A stretch of DNA of 64,000 nucleotides from Kangiella aquimarina DSM 16071 (GCF_000374105.1 NZ_KB893651.1:521838-585837); one strand, 5' to 3'; positions 1 to 9,972 are shown, counted from the first letter of the stretch. Notes: generated by a model not told the origin, from the sequence alone. Translations and numbers: made by a program.

Positions 1-1293
1 TATGTATGGTGTTACCGGCCTGCTTCATTTGAGAACTCTACTTTAGAGGTTTCTACTAAGTTAATTGAGTCGGTTGCGCACGGTCAAAAAGCTATTTGTT
101 ATCCATCAACCATAAATGTTGGCTTATTAAAAGAAGACTATCAATACTATATAACAAAACCTAGTGAAATTAGGGATATTTTAACTAATAGTTTGGACAC
201 CAATAATAACGAGTTAGCTAAAAAAATAACAAACAAATTCTCTTTCGAATCTATTGCTAAATCACTTGCGTCTACATTTAATACAAATCCTCAAACAAAA
301 CGTAGAATTTTGTTTGCAGGTACTGATTTAAAGTTTATATCCCCTTTTATTTCTCACCTTAAGAGAAATGGAGTGCCTGTCATGGTTGATCCTTGGCTAT
401 GGGGGGAAAGTATAGATATTAAGTCAAGTCAAAAAAAGCAAGAGTGGGCAGATATAATTTTCTGTGAGTGGGGCTTAGCTAATGCTGTTTGGTATAGTAA
501 GAATAATCACTTGGAAAAGCCACTGTATATAAGAATTCATGCTCAAGAAGTAAGAGAGAAGGCACGTAAATTTGCTTACGATATTAACGTTGAAAAAGTG
601 TCTAAATTTATATTTGTTTCCGAAAATATAAGACAAAAGGCATTAAAGTTATTTAATTGGCCAATTGAAAAAACAGTCGTCATTCCAAATTTCCTTGAAG
701 ATGTTCCATTCGAAGAAAAGAGCTCAGATGAAGAAATAAGGCTTGGCATGGTTGGAATTGTTCCTCAAACAAAAAGGTTTGACAGAGCAATTGAGTTGCT
801 AGAAGTGTTATTGAAACACGGGCGTAAGGCATCATTACACATAAAGGGACATCGGCCAGAAAATCTCGACTTTATGCATGCTCCTGGCCGTGTTGCAGAG
901 CTTGATTATTATTACGCACTCTATGACAAAATCAAAGAAACCCCTGATTTAGATAAAAACATTCATTTCTATGAATGGGGCAATGATGTTGCCTTATGGT
1001 ATAGAAATATAAACGTTATTCTTTCGCCAAGCGATAATGAATCATTTCATTATGCGCTTGCTGATGGTGTCTTGGCAGGCGCACTTCCAGTTATTTGGCC
1101 TTGGGAGGGTGCTTCTGATATTTATCCGAACAATTGGATTTGTAATGGTACCGTTCAAAGTGCCATTGAAGTGATTGATAATGCAAAGAAAAATCAGTCA
1201 TTACAAAATCGGGATTATTTAATTAAGAAGTTTGGCAGTGAACTAATTTATAACGAATTGACTCAATTAATAATAAATGAGGAAAGAGATTAA
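1..1293 (+). CDS. Glycosyltransferase, two-module, 5'-truncated by window edge
   Basis: The reading frame is open from the first base, so the gene starts upstream of the window; a TTG at 193 is in frame but need not be the start. The 430 residues visible fall in two parts. The first ~60 residues look like the tail of one glycosyltransferase domain (an ENSTLEVSTKLIESVAHGQKA segment). From about residue 95 a complete GT4-like (GT-B) domain follows, with an N-terminal Rossmann half and a C-terminal half containing SPSDNESFHYALADGVLAGALP, where the E-x7-E type nucleotide-sugar site is expected. It probably adds sugars to a surface polysaccharide in the cytoplasm. Its TAA overlaps the ATG of the next gene (TAATG), implying translational coupling with the sulfotransferase. 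Substrate unknown. Confidence 0.8.
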   Translation, partial: YVWCYRPASFENSTLEVSTKLIESVAHGQKAICYPSTINVGLLKEDYQYYITKPSEIRDILTNSLDTNNNELAKKITNKFSFESIAKSLASTFNTNPQTKRRILFAGTDLKFISPFISHLKRNGVPVMVDPWLWGESIDIKSSQKKQEWADIIFCEWGLANAVWYSKNNHLEKPLYIRIHAQEVREKARKFAYDINVEKVSKFIFVSENIRQKALKLFNWPIEKTVVIPNFLEDVPFEEKSSDEEIRLGMVGIVPQTKRFDRAIELLEVLLKHGRKASLHIKGHRPENLDFMHAPGRVAELDYYYALYDKIKETPDLDKNIHFYEWGNDVALWYRNINVILSPSDNESFHYALADGVLAGALPVIWPWEGASDIYPNNWICNGTVQSAIEVIDNAKKNQSLQNRDYLIKKFGSELIYNELTQLIINEERD

Positions 1294-2282
1294 TGCTAGT
1301 TTATCATGTGGGTACAATGAAATCAGGTACGACTTACTTACAGTCAGTCCTACATAAAAATAAATCCCAACTAAAATTAAAAAACTGGAGATATCCCGGT
1401 CAAAGACTCAATCAACAGCATGCTATATATGATCTTGTGCCGGATTCTGTACCCTGGAGCGTCCCCAAATCAGGTAGGAAGAACGGTGAACTTTCAAATG
1501 ACCTCGCAAGCCAAATAGTTAAAAGTAATGACAGTAATGTAATTCTCTCAGCGGAAGTGCTTTCTTGTCTTGATGAGTTAGGAATTAGTAAAGTCGTTGA
1601 TACATTTGGCCAACCTGACAAAATTATTTTTACCGTAAGAAACTTATCCAGTGTTATTCCTTCAGCTTGGCAACAATATATTAAAGGTGGTGGTAAGTTA
1701 TCCTTAGATAAATTTGTTAACAATATGGAAAACGACAGAGATCAACTTAGTGGTATGTGGAAAATATACGCATATGGTAATCAGATTAGAAGATGGTCGA
1801 AGGTTGCTCCAATTTCAGTTGTTATAGTTCCTACATCAGGAGTTAAGGAAGATCTGGCGCATATGTTTTTAAGTGCACTTGAATTAAATTCTGAGGAATT
1901 AAATCTTTCCATAAAGAGCACTGAAAGTAATTTGTCTCTAGGCTATGAGCTTACAGAGATTTTACGATTTCTGAATGCTAGACACAGCCTTTCAGATAAA
2001 GACCGTAACTTTTTTCTAAAACATATTGTCTTTCCAAAGTTAGGAAAGATTAAATCTTCAAAGATTTCTCTTTCAAATGAGCAATTATCACTTACTCAAA
2101 AATGGGCTCAGGAAGAGTCTGCTACGACTATAAAGTATGCAAATCAAATAATCGGTGAAATAGAAGATTTGAATGTAATGATAGATGATAATCGAGAACC
2201 ACATCAATCTGATGATCTGTTTGGGTTGGTATCTGAGATATTAAATGACCTAATACAATACACATCTGACTATCGTCCGTAA
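1293..2282 (+). CDS. Sulfotransferase (PAPS-dependent), polysaccharide cluster
   Basis: The 329-residue protein begins with YHVGTMKSGTTYLQ (about residues 4-17), the P-loop-like 5'-phosphosulfate binding motif of PAPS-dependent sulfotransferases. A second motif, KIIFTVRNLSSVIPSAWQQ (about 110-128), matches the 3'-phosphate binding motif with its conserved Arg and Ser. It should transfer sulfate from PAPS to a hydroxyl of a carbohydrate acceptor. No signal peptide or membrane segment is visible, so a cytoplasmic reaction on a lipid-linked or nucleotide-linked precursor is inferred. It lies between glycosyltransferases, and the PAPS-making genes cysD, cysN and cysC are 8-13 kb downstream. The acceptor sugar cannot be read from sequence. 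Confidence 0.82.
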   Translation: MLVYHVGTMKSGTTYLQSVLHKNKSQLKLKNWRYPGQRLNQQHAIYDLVPDSVPWSVPKSGRKNGELSNDLASQIVKSNDSNVILSAEVLSCLDELGISKVVDTFGQPDKIIFTVRNLSSVIPSAWQQYIKGGGKLSLDKFVNNMENDRDQLSGMWKIYAYGNQIRRWSKVAPISVVIVPTSGVKEDLAHMFLSALELNSEELNLSIKSTESNLSLGYELTEILRFLNARHSLSDKDRNFFLKHIVFPKLGKIKSSKISLSNEQLSLTQKWAQEESATTIKYANQIIGEIEDLNVMIDDNREPHQSDDLFGLVSEILNDLIQYTSDYRP

Positions 2283-2325
2283 TATAGCCACATATTTGTA
2301 CTCCGTGTCTATTAGAAGGTAAAAA

Positions 2326-5300
2326 GTGGATAAGCAAAATAACAAAATTACTATCAGCATTGATGAGTATCAAGAGCTCGTCAATAAACAAGTTGCACTT
2401 AAAGCGGAAGTCAATGATGTTCGTAATTCAACTTCTTATCGACTTGGAAACACGTTACTTAATTCACTTAGATCCTGGAGAGGAATCCTTTCACTTCCTA
2501 AATCACTATATCGAGTATACAAAGATGCTAGGACAAAGCAAAACTTTCATTTAACACATGGTTATAAATTATTCGGCGCACCAGTAAGGGAGCCAATTGC
2601 CAAACCCAAGTCAAACATTTCATCTAAAGATATTTCTAATATACAAGAGTTAGTTAGAGGAAAGATAAATGGAAGAAAGGTTCGGATGGCAGCAATTATG
2701 GATGAGTTCACCTACAGCTCGTTTGCTCCAGAATGTGAACTTTTATTATTAACTCCAGACAACTATGTAGATGAGTTAGAAAACTTTAAGCCAGATCTTT
2801 TGTTCATTGAGTCGGCCTGGAAGGGTAAAGATAAACTATGGGAACGAAAAGTTAGTACATGTACAGAAGAAGTTGTTGGTTGCATAGATTGGTGTTTCGA
2901 TAATGATATTCCTACACTTTTGTGGAATAAAGAAGACCCAGTTCATTACAACTCATTTCTTCCACTTGCCAAGTTTGTAGACTATGTATTTACTACGGAT
3001 TTTGATTCAATTGCCAAGTATAAGGCAGCGTTAGGACATGAACGTGTGTATGTACTTCCTTTTGCTGCTCAGCCTAAATATCACAATCCGATAGAGAAAT
3101 ATCAACGAAAAGATAGTTTCAACTTTGCGGGCTCCTACTATGTTCGTTTTCCTGAGCGAATAGCTGATTTTAAAACATTAACAGCAATAGCAGATTCATT
3201 TAAGGGAGTTGAGATATACGATAGGAATTATAACGCACCACATCCACATTTTGAGTTTCCAGATGAGTATAAAGATAAGATCCTAGGTGGCCTTCCTTTC
3301 TCGGAAATTGATAAAGCATATAAAGGCTATAAGTTTGGGATAAATATCAACACAATAAAGCAGTCTCAAACTATGTTTGCTCGGCGAGTTTTTGAGTTGA
3401 TGGCCTCTAATACTATTGTGTTAAGTAACTATTCGCGTGGTGTCAGAGAGCTTTTTGGCGATCTTGTTATCGCTTCCGATGATACCAGATGCTTATTAGA
3501 TGGTTTAAACAATTATGTTTCTAACGAAATTGATTACAAAAAATATCGTCTATTAGGTCTACGTAAGGTAATGAATGAACATACCTATTCGCACCGACTT
3601 AGCTTCATTCTGGCAAAGTTAACTGGGCGAGAATTTGTCATTAATAAAAAACAAATAAATGTCTTTGCTGTAGTAGATAGTGAGGATGCTTTTAAAGATG
3701 TAATTGAAAGCTTTGAATCTCAATCGTATCCTAATAAATTGCTACATGTTCTTTTTAAATCAGATAGTAATTCAGGTTATAAATATTTAGGTCAAATAAA
3801 TTGCACTAATGATGAGCAAGAATTTAATAAATATTTCAGCTCGTTAAATTCTGATGATGTCTGTGCAATTTATAAGCCAGGTGATTACTATGGCACAAGT
3901 TATTTAGAAGATATGTGCTTAGCTTTCGATTACTCAGATGCTCAAGTTATTACTAAATCTTCATACTTTAAATATCAGGAAAATGGGTTTAAGCAAATTA
4001 ACTTTGGTAATGAATATAGGTTAGTATCAGATGCTGATCCGTTTAGAACAGTATTTAAGAAAATCGTTGCTCCTAACTCCACAATTTTTGAATTGCTATC
4101 TAAGGCTAGCATAATAGAGCCAACAAATAGTAAAGCTCTTTCAATTGACTGCTTCAATTACTGTGAAAATACCAAACAGGAAATAGTAGGCATTGACTAC
4201 AGCTTTGTGTCTGATTTATCAGTTGCTGATAAAGGTGTTAGTACCTTGTCTTACTTCGATGAAGTAAAGGTAAGTGGAACATTTGAAACTGGCTACCGTT
4301 CTGGAAACGGGTCCATAGTTTCTTTGAGAAGCGATACATTAAAAGAAATAATACCACCTTGCAGTAATACCTTGTCTGTTGAAGTCCAGTCTGGATTGGT
4401 AAAATTTAGTTCTGAAGTAGAAGCAGTCGAAGGTGAGTCACAAGTTTTATTCTTCAACAAGTTCTTTGCGCGTGAAGAGTTAAACCTTCTGTCAAACAAT
4501 CAATTTTACTTTGATATCGAATCCACTTTTGATGGCGCATTCTCAGTATTTGAGTTCTATGATTATAATAATAATTTTATTTCTACGCAGACAAACCCTA
4601 TTGATGGCGCCCACTACTCTCTGTCTATTCCTCCACTATGCACATTTATCAGATTGGGAATTCAGTGCTTAAAAGCTGGCGAAGTATCAATAAAGCAAAT
4701 TATCATTGGTCAACTATTTGAAATTCCATCAACGGTTATTGGCAAGTCTGAAACATTGGTTTTAACGAATCAGTATCCATCCTATGAAAATCTTTATCGA
4801 TTTGGGTTTCTTCATTCAAGAATAAAAGGATATAAAGATTTAGGCAGAAATGTTGATGTATTTAGACTGACAAATGAAGGCACTGCTCCATTTAGAGAGT
4901 TTGAAGGAGTAGATGTTGTCCAGGGAGATATTAATCTCTTGGATAGAACATTGTCGACGGGGCAGTATAAGTGCGTACTAGTGCACTTATTGGACAGTGC
5001 TATGTGGAATGTTCTTAATAAGTATATAGATGACATTAAAGTAATCGTTTGGGCGCATGGTGCTGAAATCCAGCTTTGGAATAGGCGCGAATTTGAGTTT
5101 GAGCGCATGTCTACAGCTGAAGTGGGTAAGCAAAAAAAACTTAGTGATTTAAGGAAAAAGTTTTGGATAAGCATACTTAGGGAACCACATCCAAATCTCA
5201 AACTTGTTTTTGTATCCGAATACTTTAAAAATGAGGTGTTTAATGATTTTGGGGTAACTTTACCGGATGAACAAGTTGAAGTTATACATAATTATATAAA

Positions 5301-5880
5301 CGATCAATTATTCCCATATTCACTGAAACCTCCAGAATTAAGGAAGAAGATACTTTCAATAAGACCATATGCAAGTAGAAAGTATGCGAATGATTTAACC
5401 ATTAAGACAATTCTGGAGCTATCCAAAAGAGATTTCTTTGATGACTTAGAGTTTTGCTTGGTAGGTGATGGCCCCTTGTTCGATGAACTTACATCACAGG
5501 TTTCATCTTTTAAAAATGTTCAGATTCATAGAGGTTTTTTAACCCAGGCAGAAATCGCTAAGTTACATAGTGGTTACGGAGTTTTTCTTACTCCTACAAG
5601 AATGGACTCTCAGGGTGTATCAAGAGATGAGGCGATGTCATCAGGCTTAGTACCAATTACCAATTGTGTAGCTGCAATTCCTGAGTTTTTAGATGATTCT
5701 TCAGGCTTTTTGGTTCCTTCAGAAGATCACAAAGCTATGGCGGATGCAATAGAGGCCTTATATAACGATGTGAGACTATTCCAACAGATGTCTATTAATG
5801 CGAGTTTACGTGTTAGAAAGCAATGTGGATTAGAGGCAACAATAAAAAAAGAAATGCAATTATTCGACTGTGAGAAATAG
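2326..5880 (+). CDS. Giant multidomain glycosyltransferase (CgeB-like + GT2-like + GT4)
   Basis: This 1184-residue protein starts at a GTG. Residues ~1-65 form a helical or coiled lead-in with an NSTSYRLG segment common in surface-polysaccharide glycosyltransferases. Residues ~100-435 resemble CgeB/DUF3880-type transferases, ending in a FELMASNTIVLSNYSRGVRELFGD block. Residues ~440-610 look like a degenerate GT2 fold with YKPGDYYGTSYLEDM where the acidic metal site would sit. Residues ~630-800 may be a beta-rich linker. Residues ~805-1180 are a clear GT4 domain with a GDGPLFDEL block and SQGVSRDEAMSSG, a recognisable nucleotide-sugar site. No membrane helices or signal peptide are seen. It probably adds several sugars of one repeat unit. 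The intergenic gap to the upstream sulfotransferase gene is 43 bp, and the next gene starts 3 bp after its stop. Confidence 0.78.
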   Translation: MDKQNNKITISIDEYQELVNKQVALKAEVNDVRNSTSYRLGNTLLNSLRSWRGILSLPKSLYRVYKDARTKQNFHLTHGYKLFGAPVREPIAKPKSNISSKDISNIQELVRGKINGRKVRMAAIMDEFTYSSFAPECELLLLTPDNYVDELENFKPDLLFIESAWKGKDKLWERKVSTCTEEVVGCIDWCFDNDIPTLLWNKEDPVHYNSFLPLAKFVDYVFTTDFDSIAKYKAALGHERVYVLPFAAQPKYHNPIEKYQRKDSFNFAGSYYVRFPERIADFKTLTAIADSFKGVEIYDRNYNAPHPHFEFPDEYKDKILGGLPFSEIDKAYKGYKFGININTIKQSQTMFARRVFELMASNTIVLSNYSRGVRELFGDLVIASDDTRCLLDGLNNYVSNEIDYKKYRLLGLRKVMNEHTYSHRLSFILAKLTGREFVINKKQINVFAVVDSEDAFKDVIESFESQSYPNKLLHVLFKSDSNSGYKYLGQINCTNDEQEFNKYFSSLNSDDVCAIYKPGDYYGTSYLEDMCLAFDYSDAQVITKSSYFKYQENGFKQINFGNEYRLVSDADPFRTVFKKIVAPNSTIFELLSKASIIEPTNSKALSIDCFNYCENTKQEIVGIDYSFVSDLSVADKGVSTLSYFDEVKVSGTFETGYRSGNGSIVSLRSDTLKEIIPPCSNTLSVEVQSGLVKFSSEVEAVEGESQVLFFNKFFAREELNLLSNNQFYFDIESTFDGAFSVFEFYDYNNNFISTQTNPIDGAHYSLSIPPLCTFIRLGIQCLKAGEVSIKQIIIGQLFEIPSTVIGKSETLVLTNQYPSYENLYRFGFLHSRIKGYKDLGRNVDVFRLTNEGTAPFREFEGVDVVQGDINLLDRTLSTGQYKCVLVHLLDSAMWNVLNKYIDDIKVIVWAHGAEIQLWNRREFEFERMSTAEVGKQKKLSDLRKKFWISILREPHPNLKLVFVSEYFKNEVFNDFGVTLPDEQVEVIHNYINDQLFPYSLKPPELRKKILSIRPYASRKYANDLTIKTILELSKRDFFDDLEFCLVGDGPLFDELTSQVSSFKNVQIHRGFLTQAEIAKLHSGYGVFLTPTRMDSQGVSRDEAMSSGLVPITNCVAAIPEFLDDSSGFLVPSEDHKAMADAIEALYNDVRLFQQMSINASLRVRKQCGLEATIKKEMQLFDCEK

Positions 5881-5883
5881 TTT

Positions 5884-7764
5884 GTGAAAAAAAGAGTAAA
5901 GAATTTTTCTATAACAATTAATAATTCTAAAATAACATATCTGTACATTCAAAAAAATGCATGTACTGCTTGGAAGCAGGTATTTATTAATGAGTCACCT
6001 TTTGAATATGATCCTAATGAATATAGCAATCCAATATCATTTATGGGTAAGTATCATTCCGCAAGTAAAGAGGACATGGAAAGTGCTGAATATCGAATTG
6101 TGGTCATAAGAGAGCCCCTTGGTCGAATAGTATCTGCATTTATCAACCAATTTGTTAATAGACTACATCGCCAGACACCGTTTCATAGTAATGTATCGAG
6201 CTGTTTAAATAAGCCAGTAGAGGATGTCACCTTCAGAGATTTTGTTAATGTGTATTTATCTCAGCAAAATCAAGACAATGTCGATAGTCATTTTTGGACG
6301 CAGAAAAGTCATTTAGGTGACTATAATTATAATAAAGTTATTATCTTAGATGAGCTTTTTACAGAGTCAAAAGCTTTATTTGGTGACGAGTTTGCAAATA
6401 AATATTTCAAGAAAAAGCTCAATGCAACTTCTAATGCAAAGAAATATGAAACTAATGCAGTCGATCTGACAACGAAAGAGCTTCATGACAACTTTAAGCA
6501 AAAAAAAGGCTGGCCTAGCACTTATTCGTTTTTGCAGGATGATGACATATATAACAAGCTCGTAACACTTTATCATGATGATATAATTTTTTTTGATAGC
6601 CATCTAGGCGGTAGAGTTAGTATGCTGGCTTGGAATGAGTTTCTTAATAATGCACGCGTACTAAAAGAGGCTAATACACTCCAAAAGCATAAGTATCCTG
6701 TTACCGTTCATGCGCTCAAAGTTAACCGTTCTACCCCAGCAAATACTATGCTTTCTTCTGGTGTAAAAGTGACTAGAGTCAAAGGTAGAAAGCCTCCTGG
6801 AGAAACGTTGACTGCAAGAAGTTCATATTATAGCGCCTCGCTGAAGATAATCTCTCAAATTGCAGCAATGTTTAGGATGTTTGTTTCAGTTGTACGAACA
6901 AAGCCAAATATAATTCATGCTCATGACATACATGTGTTACCAATTGCCTGGTTGGCTAGTAAGTTTACGAGATCTAAGCTTGTTTATGATGCACATGAAA
7001 TTAGTACAGATAGAGAAGGGTTGAAGTTGCTGAGGAATTTTGTCGGCTTCTTTGAAAAAAGATTAATGAGAAGAGCGGATGCGGTCATTACTACTACAGA
7101 CATGAGAGCGAAGTTTTTTTCAAGGGCTTATGGTGTTACAAGACCAACTGTGATTCAGAACAGGCCCAATCTTTACCAATATCAAACTTCTTCAAAAATT
7201 CGTGATGAGCTTGGATTGGAGGAGTCATGGCCAATAGTTGTTTACCAGGGCGGTCTCCAGTCTGGCAGAGGTCTTGAAAGATTAATTTATGCAGCACAAA
7301 GAGTTGAGAGCGTCTATGTGGTGTTGATCGGAAGTGGGCGATTAGAGCATGAGCTAAAGCAGCTAGCTCTAAGTCTAAATGTTACCAATAAGGTTAAATT
7401 TATACCTGTTGTACCTTTAGCAGAATTACCCTTATATACAGCATCTGCAGATATCGGCATTCAGCCTATTTTGAATACTTGCCTCAATCACTATTCAACA
7501 GATTCAAACAAGTTATTTGAATATGTGCTTGCTGGCTTACCAGTAATAACAACTGACTTCCCAGAAATTCGAAAGATTGTTGAACGCTATAAGGTTGGTT
7601 TACTTGTGGGTGAGAGCGTAGATAGTTTGGCCGCTGCCCTTACAGAAATGGTTGATGACCTTGAGTTGCGTCGAAAATACAAGAAAAATGCTATTAATTC
7701 AAGAAAACAGCTATCATGGGAAAGTCAGGAAGATGTTCTAGTAGATTTATATAGCAAGATTTAG
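5884..7764 (+). CDS. Bifunctional sulfotransferase-glycosyltransferase fusion
   Basis: The GTG start lies 3 bp after the previous stop. Residues ~1-240 are a family-2 type sulfotransferase: YLYIQKNACTAWK (about residues 19-31) is the 5'-phosphosulfate motif and RIVVIREPLGRIVSAF (about 70-85) the 3'-phosphate motif. After GGRVSM the chain continues without a break into a GT4 glycosyltransferase (~245-626), with PNIIHAHDIHVLP, KLVYDAHE, a YQGGLQSGRGLERLI donor-half start and NKLFEYVLAGLPVITTDFPEI as the E-containing sugar-nucleotide site. One polypeptide therefore seems able to attach a sugar and sulfate the glycan. It needs PAPS, which the downstream cys genes can provide. It is the last gene of the plus-strand cluster and converges on wecA. 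Confidence 0.82.
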   Translation: MKKRVKNFSITINNSKITYLYIQKNACTAWKQVFINESPFEYDPNEYSNPISFMGKYHSASKEDMESAEYRIVVIREPLGRIVSAFINQFVNRLHRQTPFHSNVSSCLNKPVEDVTFRDFVNVYLSQQNQDNVDSHFWTQKSHLGDYNYNKVIILDELFTESKALFGDEFANKYFKKKLNATSNAKKYETNAVDLTTKELHDNFKQKKGWPSTYSFLQDDDIYNKLVTLYHDDIIFFDSHLGGRVSMLAWNEFLNNARVLKEANTLQKHKYPVTVHALKVNRSTPANTMLSSGVKVTRVKGRKPPGETLTARSSYYSASLKIISQIAAMFRMFVSVVRTKPNIIHAHDIHVLPIAWLASKFTRSKLVYDAHEISTDREGLKLLRNFVGFFEKRLMRRADAVITTTDMRAKFFSRAYGVTRPTVIQNRPNLYQYQTSSKIRDELGLEESWPIVVYQGGLQSGRGLERLIYAAQRVESVYVVLIGSGRLEHELKQLALSLNVTNKVKFIPVVPLAELPLYTASADIGIQPILNTCLNHYSTDSNKLFEYVLAGLPVITTDFPEIRKIVERYKVGLLVGESVDSLAAALTEMVDDLELRRKYKKNAINSRKQLSWESQEDVLVDLYSKI

Positions 7765-7838
7765 GTCAGTGCATGTTAGATTTCAGGCAAGTCTGAAACG
7801 CTTTCCTGCATTCGTTTTGTGATAATAGATTAATTACC

Positions 7839-8966
7839 CTAAATTTTACTTTGTTTCTTTTTATTTGTGGATTTGCTTTTGCTTATATCAAGCTCTATTA
7901 CTTCTGCAGATATCTTTTGCTCAAATCTAAGAATTACTTTTATATAGAACAGTAATGAGGCAATAAAAGAAAGATACAATCCTACCGAGCCGAATTTAAA
8001 ATAATACAAAGAAGTTCCTAGAGAAAGTCCTAATAGTGTAGCTCCATAAATTAACAGAACAGTTTGGCGTACACTTAGTTCATGATTTAGCAATATGTGG
8101 TGAATATGATCCCGACCTGCCAAGAATGGCGAGCGTCCAGACTTAATTCTTTTAAATAGTACTGTAGTGATGTCCCATAACGGTAAGGCAAATAGCCATA
8201 ACAAGTAAGCTGGCTCAAGGGTATTAGTTGTCTTTTGAGGTAAAGTTAAATATATAGCTATATACGAAAGGCTAAAGCCTAGTAAAATGGTGCCTGAGTC
8301 GCCCATATAAACACTGGCTTTTTCGCGCCAGCGGAACCGATAGTTGTACAGCCAAAAGCCCAGAGTTGCTCCTAATAGTGAGCTTGAAATTAATACTACC
8401 TCGCTCCCACTTTCTACAGAAAATCCAAGAATAAAGAACAAAGTTAGCAAGACTACACCTGAGGCAAGTCCGTCGAGACCGTCGAGCATGTTAATGGCGT
8501 TTATTACGCCCAACACTGCCAAAACTGTAATAGGGTATTGCAATATTCCAAGCTGTAAATCAACGCCGGCAAGACTACCTAGAGATGAAAGCCAGACACC
8601 ATCAATAGACAAGGCTATTGAAACAATAATTGCTTGTAATACGAACCTAAGTTTTGCCTGAAGGTCGAACCTGTCATCTAAGAGACCAACCACAAATAAC
8701 GCCGAAGCTCCAAGAATTAAGCCTTTGAACTCTGAAAAAAGAGTGCTCGTAAATAAAGTTGTTGTGACGGCTAGAAATATGGCAATTCCACCAACCAAAG
8801 GTGTTGGTGTGCATTGGCGTTTGCGTCCGCCAGGGTGGTCAACTAACCCAACTTTAGGGGCAGCTCGTCGCAGTATGGGCAGGCCAGCTAAAACTAATAT
8901 CAGCGCGATCATCCCTTCGGCTTGAAAAAGTACGTGGTCTGTAATGTCTTCAAGTAAGTTTTCCAT
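7839..8966 (-). CDS. wecA: WecA-like polyprenyl-phosphate sugar-1-phosphate transferase
   Basis: This is a 375-residue polytopic membrane protein of the MraY/WecA family with about ten hydrophobic segments. Family signatures are present: GLLDDRFDLQAKLRF (Mg-binding DD), NAINMLDGLDGLA, YMGDSG and FLAGRDHIHH, the cytoplasmic His-rich loop. Such enzymes transfer a HexNAc-1-phosphate from UDP-sugar to undecaprenyl phosphate and so start O-antigen, enterobacterial common antigen or exopolysaccharide synthesis. The C-terminus is short, basic and Lys-rich. It is transcribed toward the glycosyltransferase cluster and away from the TagA-type gene. Together they suggest a lipid-linked synthesis route. 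The precise sugar (GlcNAc versus another) is inferred from the family only. Confidence 0.85.
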   Translation of the reverse strand: MENLLEDITDHVLFQAEGMIALILVLAGLPILRRAAPKVGLVDHPGGRKRQCTPTPLVGGIAIFLAVTTTLFTSTLFSEFKGLILGASALFVVGLLDDRFDLQAKLRFVLQAIIVSIALSIDGVWLSSLGSLAGVDLQLGILQYPITVLAVLGVINAINMLDGLDGLASGVVLLTLFFILGFSVESGSEVVLISSSLLGATLGFWLYNYRFRWREKASVYMGDSGTILLGFSLSYIAIYLTLPQKTTNTLEPAYLLWLFALPLWDITTVLFKRIKSGRSPFLAGRDHIHHILLNHELSVRQTVLLIYGATLLGLSLGTSLYYFKFGSVGLYLSFIASLLFYIKVILRFEQKISAEVIELDISKSKSTNKKKQSKI

Positions 8967-9234
8967 GTTATTTTAGCTTATAACTGAGTTGCCAGATTAT
9001 AGCATGGCTAATTAAAAGCTAAAGGGGTCAAGCCCGTTGTTTCAAAATAAAGTTTTAAATCGGGTATCTTTAACAGAGATAATGAGAAACAATAGGCAGT
9101 TAATATTTACAAATTTGTAAAGCCAAGCTGTTGTTAAGTTGGGGCATTAACTAATAATCGGCTATTTTGAAATATCTACAATTTATTAGTCAATAAGCTA
9201 CAACTAATGGTTTAATCGGATTTATTTAAAATTT

Positions 9235-9972
9235 ATGACTGAATTCTTAACTTGTCGTTCCGGCGCGTCAGTATCTGTGGGAGGGCTTCCAATCAAACCT
9301 TATCACTGTTTAGAGGATGCTGTTAGTGCGATCATTAACAGTGCAAATATGGAAGGTGGGTTTGCTGTAGCCGTTAATGCAGAAAAAGTTATTTCGGCAA
9401 TGAAAGATGAAAATCTGAAAGACTGTTTATTGTCTGCTAGCTTGCTTTATGCTGATGGTATATCGGTGGTCAAAACTATAAAAAGCAAAGGTGTTGTAAA
9501 CTCGCGTATCCCAGGCTGTGAGCTATGGGTTGAATTAATGAAGAAGGTAGCAGAGTCAGGACAGTCGGTGTACCTGCTCGGTGCAACTGAAGAAACCAAC
9601 AAAGCTACTGCAAAAAAACTCAAAGAACAGTTTGGAGTTCATAATTTAACCCGTAGAAATGGATTCTTTGAAGACGAGGAAAGTATTATTGATGAGGTAG
9701 TCAGACTTAAACCTGAAATAGTTACTGTTGCGTTAGGCTCGCCGAGACAGGAGTTTCTCATTGCAAAACTTCGCGAGGTTCATCCGGGTGCATTCTACAT
9801 GGGGGTCGGAGGAAGTTATGATGTTTTTGTCGGTAAGATAAGAAGAGCTCCAAAATTGTTAAGACAGCTTCATTTGGAGTGGCTTTACAGGTTAATAACG
9901 GAGCCACGTAGGATTGTCAGGCAGTTTTCATTGCTTCACTATTTTGTGTTGCATGTAGCGGGTAAGCTATAA
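9235..9972 (+). CDS. WecG/TagA/CpsF family glycosyltransferase
   Basis: The 245-residue protein carries the signatures of the GT26 family: VAVNAEKVISAMKDE near residues 43-57, LYADGISVVKTI with the catalytic-region Asp, GSPRQEFL, and MGVGGSYDVFVGKIRRAP near the C-terminal third. The C-terminus is basic and amphipathic (LHLEWLYRLITEPRR), the usual membrane-association segment. Family members add the second sugar (ManNAc or ManNAcA type) to undecaprenyl-PP-GlcNAc. The ATG at 9235 is the first good start. It is divergent from wecA across a 268-bp region, so the two probably share a regulatory region and act in sequence. Confidence 0.85.
   Translation: MTEFLTCRSGASVSVGGLPIKPYHCLEDAVSAIINSANMEGGFAVAVNAEKVISAMKDENLKDCLLSASLLYADGISVVKTIKSKGVVNSRIPGCELWVELMKKVAESGQSVYLLGATEETNKATAKKLKEQFGVHNLTRRNGFFEDEESIIDEVVRLKPEIVTVALGSPRQEFLIAKLREVHPGAFYMGVGGSYDVFVGKIRRAPKLLRQLHLEWLYRLITEPRRIVRQFSLLHYFVLHVAGKL

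Noticed and set aside
2128..2391. Antisense frames over the glycosyltransferase and sulfotransferase genes
   Set aside because: They are opposite-strand shadows of well-supported genes.
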